A DNA stretch of 50,548 nucleotides from Oceanobacillus chungangensis (GCF_003369565.1 NZ_PIOD01000026.1:1-50548), one strand, 5' to 3'; shown: positions 8,616-16,932, counted from the stretch's first letter. Notes: generated by a model from the sequence alone, not told the origin. Translations and numbers: made by a program.

Positions 8616-9164
8616 ATGAAGCACGCATTAGTAGTTGGTGGAACAGGTATGTTATCAGGGGTATCACTCTGGTTATTTGAACAAGGGTATCATGTTTCAA
8701 TCATCGCTAGGAATTCTGATCGGATGAAGGATTTAATGGAACAAACAGACTTGGATAGTCATGTCACACCACTATTTGTTGATTATAGTAATCATGATGA
8801 ATTACAAAAGAAAGTGCATGCAACAATAAATAAAAATGATGCTATTGATATTGTAGTAGCATGGATTCACTCTACTGCTCCAAATGCACTTAAAATAATA
8901 GCGGAAGAGGTTTTAATTAGTAAAAGTGAATGGGAGTTATTCCATGTTTTAGGCAGTAGTTCAGATCTAAATAGAATTAAGAGAGAAGTTATAATTCCTA
9001 CGGGTTGTTCATATCATCAAGTTCAATTGGGATTTGTAATAGAGGGTTCCCGTTCAAGGTGGTTAACAAGTAAGGAGATTTCTGATGGTGTAATTGAAGC
9101 TATCAAGAAAGGAAATAAAATATTAACCATTGGACAAATTGACTCTTGGGAAAAGCACCCATAA
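8616..9164 (+). CDS. Short-chain dehydrogenase-like NAD(P)-binding protein
   Basis: 182 residues, ATG after GGGGAGG. The N-terminal KHALVVGGTGMLSGVSLWL is a Rossmann fold with a TGxxxG-like motif. The usual SDR YxxxK pair is not clear (the C-terminal half has SYHQVQLGFV), and the protein is shorter than classical SDRs (about 250). It may use NAD(P)H without being a classical dehydrogenase. Divergent from the AraC regulator. Confidence 0.7.
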   Translation: MKHALVVGGTGMLSGVSLWLFEQGYHVSIIARNSDRMKDLMEQTDLDSHVTPLFVDYSNHDELQKKVHATINKNDAIDIVVAWIHSTAPNALKIIAEEVLISKSEWELFHVLGSSSDLNRIKREVIIPTGCSYHQVQLGFVIEGSRSRWLTSKEISDGVIEAIKKGNKILTIGQIDSWEKHP

Positions 9165-9191
9165 GACAACAAATTGGACGTTCATGAAGGT

Positions 9192-9263
9192 TGTGAACTA
9201 TATGGTGCGATTGTTAAATAAGGTCAGTCGTGTCTTGTGCTATTGGGGCAGGTTAGTTGAATA
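9192..9263 (+). repeat. Class 2-like short site
   Basis: TGTGAACTATATGGTGCGATTGTTAAATAAGG in the 5' half and TATTGGGGCAGGTTAGTTGAA at the end. Confidence 0.85.
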
Positions 9264-9289
9264 AGAATTAAGAAAAAGTGGAGGGGCAA

Positions 9290-9805
9290 ATGGATAATTA
9301 CAAGTTTAATGAATTTATTAAAATTACAAAAAAACTAAATGATATTGAAATTATTCCGTTGTTAATGGGTTCGGTTGGTTTAGAGGTCGTTACAGGTAAG
9401 GGTTGGGATGCACAAGACTTAGACATTCATGTACCTGGTGATAAAAGAGGGTGGGAAGTACCGCCCGAATTAAATATATATAACTGGGATGAAATAGTGA
9501 ACATTATGAATTCAATGGAATATAGTTTGATTGATTTACATGAACATGAGTTCATTAAAGAGGGATTATCAATTGAGTTTGGTATTATTGATACTTTACC
9601 AAGTTTCGCAGGAGTACAATTAGAGGATTTAGAAATGCACCAAATGGGAGAGACAAAGTATTATCTACTAAATCCTGACCAGTATTTAAGTGTTTACGAA
9701 TCTTCATCCAAGGATAGTTACCGTGCAGATAACAATAATAATAAAGATATTAGAAAAATAGATTTCTTAAAAAGAATGCTATATAGTGACCAAAAATCAT
9801 ACTGA
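9290..9805 (+). CDS. Nucleotidyltransferase-like protein
   Basis: 171 residues from the ATG at 9290, five bases after GGAGGGG; the frame opens 12 bases earlier at a GTG. The stretch LLMGSVGLEVVTGKGWDAQD followed by LDIHVP gives a GS(x)GL..DLDIH pattern like the metal-binding core of nucleotidyltransferase folds, and EFGIIDTLPSF may supply the third acid. Role unknown; such cassette proteins can act on nucleotides, RNA or drugs. Confidence 0.5.
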   Translation: MDNYKFNEFIKITKKLNDIEIIPLLMGSVGLEVVTGKGWDAQDLDIHVPGDKRGWEVPPELNIYNWDEIVNIMNSMEYSLIDLHEHEFIKEGLSIEFGIIDTLPSFAGVQLEDLEMHQMGETKYYLLNPDQYLSVYESSSKDSYRADNNNNKDIRKIDFLKRMLYSDQKSY

Positions 9806-9811
9806 ACTAAT

Positions 9812-9890
9812 TGAGTTAACTGGTGCTTTAATACAACAATAAGATCGTCGATACGGCGGTCTTTTTTAACTAAAGTTGCAGCTAGTTGAA
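9812..9890 (+). repeat. Class 4 site
   Basis: TGAGTTAACTGGTGCTTTAA, hairpin AGATCGTCGATACGGCGGTC followed by TTTTTT (terminator-like), 3' core ACTAAAGTTGCAGCTAGTTG. Confidence 0.88.
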
Positions 9891-9946
9891 CAACTGCATT
9901 TGTTGCTTTGTATTTCAAAACTATTTAACTAAGAGAGGGATAGGTT

Positions 9947-10404
9947 ATGACTTCGTATAAAATAAATTAAATCTTGAAGACTATAATAAGTGCAGTAATA
10001 TATGGGATATGGACAAGAAACAAAAAATGGCGAAGATGTTTTATGACGAATTAATAAGCGGAAACAGAATTACTTTTATTTATTTAGAAAATAACGAGTT
10101 TATAGGGGAAGGTTCGTTAGTTTTTAAAAACAATGACCCAGATTATACTATTCCAGATAAACGAATTTACCTATCTCGTATGATAGTTAAAGATGAATAT
10201 CGAAATCGTGGAGTAGGTGGTATTATTCTTGATTATTTGATTGATTATGCAGAACAACTTGGATATGAGGAAATATCACTTGGTGTTGATACAGATAACT
10301 CAAGCGCAAGACATTTATATGAAAAGAAGGGATTTACTAACGTATTATATATGGGTGAAGACGAATATGGTGAATATGTAAAACTCCTAAAAAAATTGAA
10401 ATAG
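9947..10404 (+). pseudogene. GNAT acetyltransferase with an early frameshift
   Basis: ATG at 9947 after GAGGGATAGG opens MTSYKIN and stops. One base out of frame the protein continues LNLEDYNKCSNIWDMDKKQK and runs to 10404 as a complete acetyltransferase: RMIVKDEYRNRGVGGIILDY (acetyl-CoA loop) and NSSARHLYEKKGF. A single-base loss near 9968-9972 explains this. An internal ATG at 10009 could still give 131 residues lacking the first strand. Confidence 0.7.
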
Positions 10405-10445
10405 ACTTATTTCGAAAAAGGTTAGAATGATAATGTGTGGATGAA

Positions 10446-10506
10446 CTTCAACTAACGGATGCAAGAGTAAAACAGGGCGATCCTCGAAATGGTCGTCTTT
10501 TTCTTC
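10446..10506 (+). repeat. Class 2 site, 5' half with terminator hairpin
   Basis: TTCAACTAACGGATGCAAGAG, hairpin GGGCGATCCTCGAAATGGTC followed by GTCTTTTTC. The usual 3' half is absent: a gene fragment begins directly after the T-run. Confidence 0.85.
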
Positions 10507-10659
10507 CGGAGAGTTGTCTTCATTCAATATACATTGAATGACCTACCAATACCAGTCTGGACTAAATTTCTTATAACGGCATCTTTAGGAATCATTCTAA
10601 GTTATTTGCTAAGTCATTTTGTATGGAGAAAGATTCCATACCTTAAAAAAATGATGTAA
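10507..10659 (+). pseudogene. C-terminal fragment of a membrane protein, acyltransferase-3-like
   Basis: An open frame with no start encodes VVFIQYTLNDLPIPVWTKFL then ITASLGIILSYLLSHFVW and RKIPYLKKMM, ending at 10659. Two hydrophobic segments and a basic tail resemble the last helices of acyltransferase family 3 membrane proteins. It begins exactly where the class 2 hairpin ends, so the missing 5' part was probably lost by recombination at the site. Confidence 0.55.
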
Positions 10660-10698
10660 AAGGAAATAATTTTCACTTATATAAAAATAATGGTTCTT

Positions 10699-10782
10699 GT
10701 TCAACTAACTGGTGCGTTAATTCAAGAAGGATTAACGCTATTTTATGTAGAAGTTATTGTACTAAAGGGGCAGGTTAGTTGA
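10699..10782 (+). repeat. Class 1 site, near consensus
   Basis: The best copy: TTCAACTAACTGGTGC, hairpin GCGTTAATTCAAGAAGGATT + AACGC, TATTTTATGTAGAAGTTATT, and ACTAAAGGGGCAGGTTAGTT + GAA. The outer ten bases (TTCAACTAAC/GTTAGTTGAA) are perfectly inverted. A tail (GAAGAGTG..GTTCAACAATCGGGCC, to about 10820) recurs after the site at 18450. Confidence 0.95.
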
Positions 10783-10952
10783 AGAGTGTTTTATATCTTT
10801 TGTTCAACAATCGGGCCATATTATTGAATAACAACTTTTTATGAAATGTTACAAAACACCGCATTGGGATACTTTTAAACTTCAACTAGCATAGCAGTTT
10901 AGTTTAATTTTCATTGAAATAACGTTTAACTGTTTTAATTAAAGATTTATTT

Positions 10953-10990
10953 ACCCCTTTAGATTGTATTGTCTAAAGGGGTGTTTTTGT
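10953..10990 (+). terminator. Strong intrinsic terminator in a gene-free stretch
   Basis: ACCCCTTTAGA and TCTAAAGGGGT form a perfect 11-bp stem with an 8-base loop, followed by GTTTTTG. No gene is recognisable between the site at 10699 and this terminator, so it is probably the leftover end of a lost gene. Confidence 0.75.
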
Positions 10991-11084
10991 GTCTAAGTAT
11001 AGAACTTTCAACATGATGGATTAACTAATTTCATTATTCAGGGTTTAGAAAAGGAGGAATTTTTACAATATTATAATTTGACTA

Positions 11085-11143
11085 TTGACAATGAGTAATT
11101 CGTGACACATAATAAAAATGACACTAGTGTCATTTTTATTATG
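11085..11143 (+). promoter_or_regulatory. Promoter and 36-bp palindromic operator of the TetR gene
   Basis: TTGACA (11085-11090), 17 bases, CATAAT (11108-11113). The bases 11108-11143 form a perfect 36-bp palindrome centred on GACACTAGTGTC that covers the -10 box and the start of transcription. This is the expected autorepression site of the TetR-type regulator starting at 11158. Confidence 0.8.
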
Positions 11144-11157
11144 ATGAGGAGGAAATT

Positions 11158-11817
11158 ATGCCTAAAGTAAATCATGAATATGTAATAAGGAAGAAAAATG
11201 CCATTTTAAAAGCAGCTGTATCGGTGTGTACAGTTAAGCCACTCTATGAAATTACTATGAGAGATATCATTAAAGCGTCCGGAGTAAGTCAAGGGGGTAT
11301 TTATCGCTATTATTCAGATTTAGATGAAATACTTGTTGCAATCATTAATCAAGCTAATGCAAATGCCGACTATAAGCAAGCTGTAGATACGATCATTGAA
11401 AATAGCGCTGCTCCTAAAAAGACGATAGAAAAGTTGTTTATTTTTCTCGGTGAGTACATTAAAGAAAACTTATCAACGGTTGGCAAAATTCAATTTGAAC
11501 TAACAATCTTATTTGCGAACAATCCTGAGAGACAAACAAAAATTTTACCTAATATTACTGAAAACGAAAGTGGACAATACTTGGTCGAGCAAATATTTAA
11601 TACCATTCATGAGGGAATTTCTTTAGGGAGCTTTCAGCCTGAAGTACCACTAGATGATTTATTTACTTTTATCATGACTTCCATTGATGGAATTGTAAGC
11701 GATGTTGTTTTACAAAAATGTTATGGTATGTTCCAAAATGAACAAGCACTTTTTGACGAGATTCGACTAATGGAGACTCTATGCAAGTCTGTACAATCAT
11801 TGTTGGGATGTAAATAA
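11158..11817 (+). CDS. TetR family transcriptional regulator
   Basis: 219 residues, ATG after GAGGAGG. Residues about 12-58 are the TetR helix-turn-helix (ILKAAVSVC..ITMRDIIKASGVSQ then GGIYRYYSDLDEIL). The rest is the variable ligand and dimer domain. Its operator overlaps its own promoter. The CPBP protease gene begins 12 bases after the stop, so both are one repressed transcript that a ligand would induce. Confidence 0.9.
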   Translation: MPKVNHEYVIRKKNAILKAAVSVCTVKPLYEITMRDIIKASGVSQGGIYRYYSDLDEILVAIINQANANADYKQAVDTIIENSAAPKKTIEKLFIFLGEYIKENLSTVGKIQFELTILFANNPERQTKILPNITENESGQYLVEQIFNTIHEGISLGSFQPEVPLDDLFTFIMTSIDGIVSDVVLQKCYGMFQNEQALFDEIRLMETLCKSVQSLLGCK

Positions 11818-11829
11818 GGAGGAAACTTG

Positions 11830-12603
11830 ATGGGGAAAGAGGTAGGAAGGTATCTATTCTATACATTTACTTTGTCGTGGATATTTTGGGGCGGTTTAGT
11901 AATTTTAACCCAATTCAATCTGCTTAAGTTTGGAACTGCATTATCAATAATATTGCATATTCTTGGCGGTGTTGCACCTGCTATTACTGAGATTTGGCTA
12001 AAAAAGAAGTATAGTTCTAAAGAAGAATTCAACTCGTTTATTAGTAATATAAAAAATTATAGACATCCATTAGCATGGTATCTATTTACCGTTGGGCTAG
12101 CGTTTATAGCTTGTTTTTTGCCAACTCTTTGGGGTGGAGCATCTATGGAGAACCCCCTATATCTAGCATTAATTAATCTCCCAATCATGATTATAGGAGG
12201 CGGCTTGGAAGAAATCGGCTGGCGCGGATATTTACAGCCTACGTTGCAAAAAAAATGGTCGTCTTTCACAAGTACGCTCATTGTGGGTATTATTTGGGCA
12301 ATTTGGCATCTGCCATTGTGGTTCATAGTTGGTTCAAATCAAATGAGTATGAATTTCCTTTGGTTTACTGTAATTGCTTTGGCATTATCTTTTTTAATGA
12401 CCGTCATTTATTTAACCACTAAAAGTATTTTTCTATGTATTATTTTTCATGCCTTAATTAATTCATTCTGGGTAGTGTATATTCCAGATACAAATGTTTT
12501 GTCTGCGTTATTTACGCTTTTGTTTGCACTAGTTATTTTTACTGCATTTGAATTCTATAGAAAGAAGAATATTACTAAAGCACAACATTTTTTTCATGGG
12601 TAA
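11830..12603 (+). CDS. CPBP family intramembrane glutamic protease
   Basis: 257 residues from the ATG at 11830 (a TTG lies just before). About seven or eight membrane segments. The family motifs are present: EEIGWRGYLQP (EExxxR, from about residue 127), HLPLWF (His) and FHALINSF (His/Asn). CPBP (CAAX-like) proteases cut within the membrane and in Firmicutes are often tied to peptide toxin immunity or maturation. AAGGAGG ribosome site. Second gene of the TetR operon. Confidence 0.87.
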   Translation: MGKEVGRYLFYTFTLSWIFWGGLVILTQFNLLKFGTALSIILHILGGVAPAITEIWLKKKYSSKEEFNSFISNIKNYRHPLAWYLFTVGLAFIACFLPTLWGGASMENPLYLALINLPIMIIGGGLEEIGWRGYLQPTLQKKWSSFTSTLIVGIIWAIWHLPLWFIVGSNQMSMNFLWFTVIALALSFLMTVIYLTTKSIFLCIIFHALINSFWVVYIPDTNVLSALFTLLFALVIFTAFEFYRKKNITKAQHFFHG

Positions 12604-13037
12604 TAATGTTTCCGCTGCATAAATTCCTTTATTTGAAAAAACTGCTCGATTTTCTAATTCAACTAACGTCCTTTAGTGCAAAAGGAATTAATAAGCATGT
12701 AATCATGTGCATAATAGCCAACTATCCTAAAAAATTTCAGATAGTTGGCCATGCTATTTATTACTAATGTTTATTACTAATCTATAATAACTGCCATAAC
12801 TTTTCATGGAATAAATAATTAATTATTGCTATTTTAAGTTTACAAGGGGGCTATTTATGGAGAAGAGCAACTACCTTATCTAACATTGAAGGTTCAAACA
12901 ATAAGCCTAATACTTTAGTATCTTTATATAGATTTTTATTTAATGAAATGGCGCTCTTCCACAATCGAGCACTTGTCTTGAGTAAGAAGGCGTCTTAGTT
13001 TCATGCCCCTACACGTTGAGTTTTTAGATGGATAGGC
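12604..13037. other. Gap with a worn site and a hairpin
   Basis: TTCAACTAACGTCCTTTAGTGC (12655-12680) is a worn 5' core. A 10-bp stem GCCAACTATC/GATAGTTGGC spans 12717-12749 without a clear T-run. GGCGCTCTTCCACAATCGAGC near 12950 resembles the CTTCAACAATAGGGCGC block at 26700. No gene is supported; the longest start-led frame here is eight codons. Confidence 0.5.
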
Positions 13038-14253
13038 TACACTAAGTTGGACAGATAAAATAAGGGCTTGTAAACTTAGACTATTAACTTAAGGGAGCGT
13101 GCAATTATGACACGTCAACGTCGAACTTTTACACCCGAATTTAAGCTGCAATTAGTGAAGCTTTATGAAAATGGTAAATCTCGTGCGGACATTGCTAGGG
13201 AATACGATATTACGCCTTCTGCGCTAGATCGTTGGATTAAAAACCATAAGGAAACCGGTTCATTCGCCGCCAAAGATAACCGTTCTGAAGAGGAAAATGA
13301 ATTGGCTCGATTACGCAAGGAAAATCAACGTTTAATGATGGAGAATGATATTTTAAAGCAAGCAGCGCTGATCATGGGACGAAAATAGATGTGATTCGAA
13401 ATAACGCTCACAAATATTCAGTATCAGCAATGTATGACGTCCTCAATATTCCAAAAAGTACGTATTACTATCACGCCAATTTATATGGAAAACGTGTGCT
13501 TAAAACTGATGATAAAGAGATTTCCAAAGAGACTGCCCGGATTTTCAAAGAAAGTCGAAACAATTATGGGACGCGAAAAATCAAGAAAGAACTAAGTAAA
13601 TTATCAAAGCCAAGATACGTATCACGTCGTCGGATTGGTCGTTTAATGAAAGAACTTGGACTCGTATCAAACTACACTGTAGCACAGTATAAGCCACATA
13701 AATCAACATATAATGAGGCGTTGATAAACAATGAATTACAGCGTCAGTTTGAACAAGAAGAACCGTTGGCTGTCATCGTGAGTGATTTAACATACGTCCG
13801 TGACCCAACAAAATGGCATTATGTTTGCTTATTTGTTGACCTTTTTAATCGTGAAATTATTGGCCGTAGTGCTGGTGCGAATAAGAGTGCAGAGCTTGTC
13901 TATCAGGCTTTATCGAGCATTAAAGGCAATTTGAACGATGTTCAACTATTCCATACAGATCGTGGAAAAGAGTTTGATAATAAGCTTATTTCAGAAGCAC
14001 TTGAAACATTCGGCATCCAGAGATCACTAAGCATGAAAGGATGCCCTTATGATAACGCCGTGGCCGAAGCGATGTTTAAGGTATTCAAAACAGAATTCGC
14101 TAACGGAGCTCATTTCTCTTCTCTTGAACAACTTGCTCTTGAACTGGATGATTATGTTCATTGGTTTAATAACATTCGAATTCACGGAACACTAGGCTAT
14201 TTAACACCAGTGGAATTCAAGCAAGACCCTATAATTTTTGTCCAGTTTAGTGT
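13038..14253 (+). mobile_element. IS3-family insertion sequence (IS150-like group)
   Basis: Inverted ends ACACTAAGTTGGACAGATAA (13039) and, reversed, ACACTAAACTGGACAAAAAT (ending 14252) enclose overlapping orfA and orfB in the usual IS3 order. No clear target duplication flanks it. The orfB frame continues 23 bases past the right end. Confidence 0.85.
13107..13388 (+). CDS. IS3-family transposase OrfA
   Basis: 93 residues. N-terminal helix-turn-helix (FTPEFKLQLVKLYENGKS..ADIAREYDIT) binds the element ends; the C-terminal half is a leucine zipper (ELARLRKENQRLMMENDILK). The downstream orfB frame is -1 relative to it, consistent with programmed frameshifting near the AAAA before its stop, or with separate starting at the GTG 13391. 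Confidence 0.92.
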   Translation: MTRQRRTFTPEFKLQLVKLYENGKSRADIAREYDITPSALDRWIKNHKETGSFAAKDNRSEEENELARLRKENQRLMMENDILKQAALIMGRK

Positions 14254-14275
14254 TGACATACCAAGATTTTGTTAA
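13391..14275 (+). CDS. IS3-family transposase OrfB (DDE integrase core)
   Basis: 294 residues. HTH_21-like N-terminus, then the DDE core: first Asp in VSDLTYV, second in LFHTDRG, and Glu in DNAVAEAMFKVFK. All three acids are present, so it may be active. The C-terminus reads through the element end (about 14252), giving an unusual tail VQFSVDIPRFC instead of a stop before the end. Confidence 0.92.
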   Translation: MIRNNAHKYSVSAMYDVLNIPKSTYYYHANLYGKRVLKTDDKEISKETARIFKESRNNYGTRKIKKELSKLSKPRYVSRRRIGRLMKELGLVSNYTVAQYKPHKSTYNEALINNELQRQFEQEEPLAVIVSDLTYVRDPTKWHYVCLFVDLFNREIIGRSAGANKSAELVYQALSSIKGNLNDVQLFHTDRGKEFDNKLISEALETFGIQRSLSMKGCPYDNAVAEAMFKVFKTEFANGAHFSSLEQLALELDDYVHWFNNIRIHGTLGYLTPVEFKQDPIIFVQFSVDIPRFC

Positions 14276-14298
14276 GAAGATAGATTGTGATTTTTGCA

Positions 14299-14390
14299 CT
14301 TAAACTAAAGGGTGCAAGAGTTGAAGATGTAATCTTATTTCAGTTATGCTTTTTTCCTATTGTTCTAAAGCGGCAGTAAAGTTGAATAAG
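14299..14390 (+). repeat. Class 3-like site
   Basis: CTTAAACTAAAGGGTGCAAGAGTTGAAGATG in the 5' half and TTCTAAAGCGGCAGTAAAGTTGAA at the end. It lies 46 bases beyond the insertion sequence. Confidence 0.8.
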
Positions 14391-14471
14391 TAGAAATATA
14401 ACTTAGAGAGGACGATTGTTATTCAAATAATAATTAGTTACATAGCGTTAGGGATAGTTACTGCTTTATCT

Positions 14472-14660
14472 TTGGATTATTTAATAAATAATTGGTTATT
14501 TGGTATTATCCTTCTTATTAGTCTGTTGGTAGTATATCGCTATATAAAAAGTTTGGAAACTGAAGCAAGAGTCGAGGTGAAAGTGAAAATAGTCGGTATT
14601 CTTTGTTACTTTGTTACTTTAATAGTTGTATTAGTGCTTTTATTTTTTGTTTTAGTTTAG
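14472..14660 (+). CDS. Small two-helix membrane protein
   Basis: 62 residues from the TTG. Two hydrophobic segments flank a charged loop (YIKSLETEAR). The frame is open upstream to an ATT at 14415, following AGAGAGG, which would add IVIQIIISYIALGIVTALS, a third helix. The original start may have been an ATG that became ATT. Family not recognised. Confidence 0.5.
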   Translation: MDYLINNWLFGIILLISLLVVYRYIKSLETEARVEVKVKIVGILCYFVTLIVVLVLLFFVLV

Positions 14661-14718
14661 TTTCTATAAAATTCTCTTGTTAAAGTAACTGGAGAAAATT
14701 AAAACGATCGTATTTTTA

Positions 14719-14822
14719 AAAATAACTGAATTGCTAGAAAAGAATGAAATACCTTATGAAATTAGAAATGGTATGATTTACCTGAAGATACTTTTGATAA
14801 GGCAATTTATTGTTGTTCTTAA
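14719..14822 (+). pseudogene. Fragment of a small unknown gene
   Basis: ITELLEKNEIPYEIRNGMIY reads in one frame, then PEDTFDKAIYCCS to a stop in the next, with no start codon. A truncated and frameshifted remnant directly before the next site. Protein not identified. Confidence 0.4.
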
Positions 14823-14835
14823 AAAATTGTATTAT

Positions 14836-14912
14836 TTATTCAATTAACGGATGCAATAATACAATAATGAAATCGGTTTTATAGCTGATGGGACTGAAAA
14901 GTTGAAACTTAT
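14836..14912 (+). repeat. Inter-gene site, mixed class
   Basis: TATTCAATTAACGGATGCAATA at the 5' end and GATGGGACTGAAAAGTTGAA at the 3' end. Confidence 0.65.
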
Positions 14913-14955
14913 AATGTATATGTAAGTATGAATTTATATAGAGTAGGAGCGATCT

Positions 14956-15213
14956 GTGATGGAAGTTAAGGTGACTAAGAAAAATGAAATATTACATATT
15001 CAATGGCAATTAAGCAACATTGAAATACCATTCTCCAAAATAATCGAAGTATTAAATGATGATACCTACGCTGGAAAAGTAAAAAATGGAATTAGGATTG
15101 GTCTTCCCGATGGTCAGACAGAGAGGGTAGTAATAAACACAGATTCAGATGCTTATATTATTTTTACAAGTAATGCTGGATTGAAAGAGAAGATACTATC
15201 ATTTATGAATTAA
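14956..15213 (+). CDS. SunI-like PH-domain protein
   Basis: 85 residues, GTG (14956) or ATG (14959) start after TAGGAG. The pattern W..S.IEIPFSKIIEVLNDDTY followed by GIRIGLPDGQTERVVINT and YIIFTSN matches the PH-like domain family named after the sublancin immunity protein SunI. No membrane segment is present, unlike SunI itself. Could give immunity to an antimicrobial peptide, but most relatives are uncharacterised. Confidence 0.6.
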   Translation: MMEVKVTKKNEILHIQWQLSNIEIPFSKIIEVLNDDTYAGKVKNGIRIGLPDGQTERVVINTDSDAYIIFTSNAGLKEKILSFMN

Positions 15214-15311
15214 CTTCCTCAATAAACGGGTGCGATAGTTAAACAAAAGGTCGCTTTGAACCCGATGGGACTTATATGCAAGATACGAACGGAAGTAGTT
15301 TTGAGTTTTGA
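15214..15311 (+). repeat. Class 2 site 5' half fused to a gene tail
   Basis: CAATAAACGGGTGCGATAGTTAAACAAAAGGTCG then, without a 3' half, an open frame FEPDGTYMQDTNGSSFEF ending at 15311. The tail of an unknown gene is joined directly to the middle of the site. Confidence 0.65.
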
Positions 15312-15349
15312 AAATGAAATATGAGTGTGCAGAGCAAACAACTTCAAAT

Positions 15350-15437
15350 TGTTAAGTGGATACTGGTGCTTTCCTCAAAGAAGAAAGATAAGCACCTTTA
15401 CTTGTTGAAATTAATAAAGGGGCAGCTTAGTGAAATA
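15350..15437 (+). repeat. Class 5 site
   Basis: TTAAGTGGATACTGGTGC, hairpin GGTGCTTTCCTC..GATAAGCACC, TTTACTTGTTGAAATTA, and ATAAAGGGGCAGCTTAGTGAA. Confidence 0.85.
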
Positions 15438-15462
15438 TAATATATAGAAGGGACTTGGTTTT

Positions 15463-15813
15463 TTGGCATTAAATGTTGAGTTATCTAAGTTTAAAGTTAA
15501 AAGTGGTAAAACTGAAATAGTTGATGAATGGATGAACTTTTTAAACGAACATATGAATCAGGTACTCTTAACTTTAAAAGATGAGAAAATGTTTGTAGAG
15601 TCTATATTTCGAGAAAAGAATGGCGAAATTGAATATTTATATTGGTTTTCAGTCCAGGGAGAAGGCGGAAAGAGCGTTGAAGAGTCACAACACGAAGTTG
15701 ATCAGAAACATCTTGAATATTGGTATGAGTGTATTGATGAAGAGATTCCCCACGTTGATTTAGAAACCAAAGTGGTTATGATACCAGAGGATGTCCGTAA
15801 AACGATGGTATAA
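15463..15813 (+). CDS. DUF6176 family protein
   Basis: 116 residues, TTG start after GAAGGGA. The sequence SKFKVKSGKTEIVDEWMNFL, then MFVESIFREKNGEIEYLYWF and the HLEYWYECID motif, matches the small DUF6176 family, which looks like a ferredoxin-like (dimeric alpha-beta barrel) fold. Function unknown. Single-gene cassette. Confidence 0.72.
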   Translation: MALNVELSKFKVKSGKTEIVDEWMNFLNEHMNQVLLTLKDEKMFVESIFREKNGEIEYLYWFSVQGEGGKSVEESQHEVDQKHLEYWYECIDEEIPHVDLETKVVMIPEDVRKTMV

Positions 15814-15819
15814 ACGAAT

Positions 15820-15952
15820 TCTCTTCAACTAATAGGCAGCCTGGAAAACTTTGGAGGAAATAAAAAGTTTAGAATTAGCCTTCGCCGAAGATAGAGATTT
15901 CCTTATTATCTACATAACGAAGATGAAACATTACAAATTCTTATTCAACTAA
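15820..15952 (+). pseudogene. Partial site and short gene remnant
   Basis: TCTTCAACTAATAGGCAGCCTGG (15820-15845) fuses a 5' core to a 3' GGCAG. It is followed by an open frame from TTG 15851 (LEEIKSLELAFAEDRDFLII) that stops inside the next site at TTCAACTAA. No ribosome site. Likely a fragment. Confidence 0.4.
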
Positions 15953-16026
15953 CTGGTGCTCTTCTTAAAGAAGGATAAGAACTCTCCTTGTTGAATTTAT
16001 ATAAGGGTAGGATTGTTAAATAAGGA
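15942..16026 (+). repeat. Class 5 site
   Basis: TTCAACTAACTGGTGCTCTTCTTA, GAAGGATAAGAACTC, TTGTTGAATTTATATAAGGG, TAGGATTGTTAAATAAGG. The next gene starts only 31 bases later. Confidence 0.85.
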
Positions 16027-16056
16027 TGTAGTTAAACCAAGGGAGAATTTGTAAAA

Positions 16057-16848
16057 ATGAAGTTCATAACAAGTGATGGACTAGAATTATATTACGATAA
16101 GAGTGGAAAAGGATTTCCTTGTATATACCTTCACGGAGGACCAGGTTATTGGAGTAAATCATTTCAATACTTTTCACAGGAACTTTTAGAAGAGAAATTA
16201 GAAATGGTATATTTAGACCAAAGAGGATGTGGACGTTCCAAATACAGTCCTACACAAGATTATTCTTTAAGTAGGTTAATAGAGGATATTGAGGAACTTA
16301 GGATTTTCTTAGGGTTAAGTGAATGGTATGTTATGGGACACTCATTTGGCGGAATACTTGCAGTCAACTATGCGGAACGTTACACTGAGAGAACTAAAGG
16401 GTTAATATTATCAAACGTAACACTAAATATGTTCGATTCTTTTAGACATCTAATTCAAAAGGGCACTGATATTTTGGGGATGAAGAAGGAAAGAATCCAA
16501 TGTGGAAATTTAGAGTCATTTATGGATATATTCTATTCAATCCTTTCAAAGTTGATGGAAAAAGAAGAGTATTTTAAATTTCAGTATGCTAATTTAAAAA
16601 ATAAAAAAATTGTAGATAAAATCGATGAAGGATTGAACAGTGATCCGAAATTTCAACAATATGTGTTTTCATCAGATGAATATTTTCAGGACTTTACTTC
16701 ATTAACTGAACAAATTAACAGACCAGTATTGGTCATTGCGGGCAAATTAGATGAAGCAGTCGGTCCAGACCATCACCAAAATTTTAAATTTAAGAATCCA
16801 AAAATCAGGGTATTATTAAGTAGCCATCATCCTTATATTGGAAACTAA
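16057..16848 (+). CDS. Alpha/beta hydrolase (proline iminopeptidase-like), slightly truncated
   Basis: 263 residues, ATG after GGGAGAA. Oxyanion loop HGGPGYW near residue 28, DQRGCGRS near residue 58, nucleophile elbow GHSFGG (Ser about 95), Asp in AGKLDEAVG, His in SSHHPYI. The HGGPG and DQRGxGxS pair is typical of the proline iminopeptidase (S33) branch. The stop falls after PYIGN, and the same frame goes on as LEFKDAILNFAKV to a second stop at 16890, so a nonsense change removed about 14 residues. All catalytic residues remain. Confidence 0.8.
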   Translation: MKFITSDGLELYYDKSGKGFPCIYLHGGPGYWSKSFQYFSQELLEEKLEMVYLDQRGCGRSKYSPTQDYSLSRLIEDIEELRIFLGLSEWYVMGHSFGGILAVNYAERYTERTKGLILSNVTLNMFDSFRHLIQKGTDILGMKKERIQCGNLESFMDIFYSILSKLMEKEEYFKFQYANLKNKKIVDKIDEGLNSDPKFQQYVFSSDEYFQDFTSLTEQINRPVLVIAGKLDEAVGPDHHQNFKFKNPKIRVLLSSHHPYIGN

Positions 16849-16892
16849 TTAGAATTCAAGGATGCTATATTGAACTTTGCTAAAGTATGATT

Positions 16893-16932
16893 TCTTATTA
16901 TACTAACTGGTGCCTTTCTCCAATAAGTTCTT
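16893..16932 (+). repeat. Site, 5' half only
   Basis: ATACTAACTGGTGCCTTTCTCC starts three bases after the old hydrolase end. No 3' core is found before the next gene. Confidence 0.7.

Noticed and set aside
10699-10782. XerCD dif site
   Set aside because: The cores are inverted around an 80-base structured middle, not two 11-bp arms around a 6-8 base spacer, and there are dozens.
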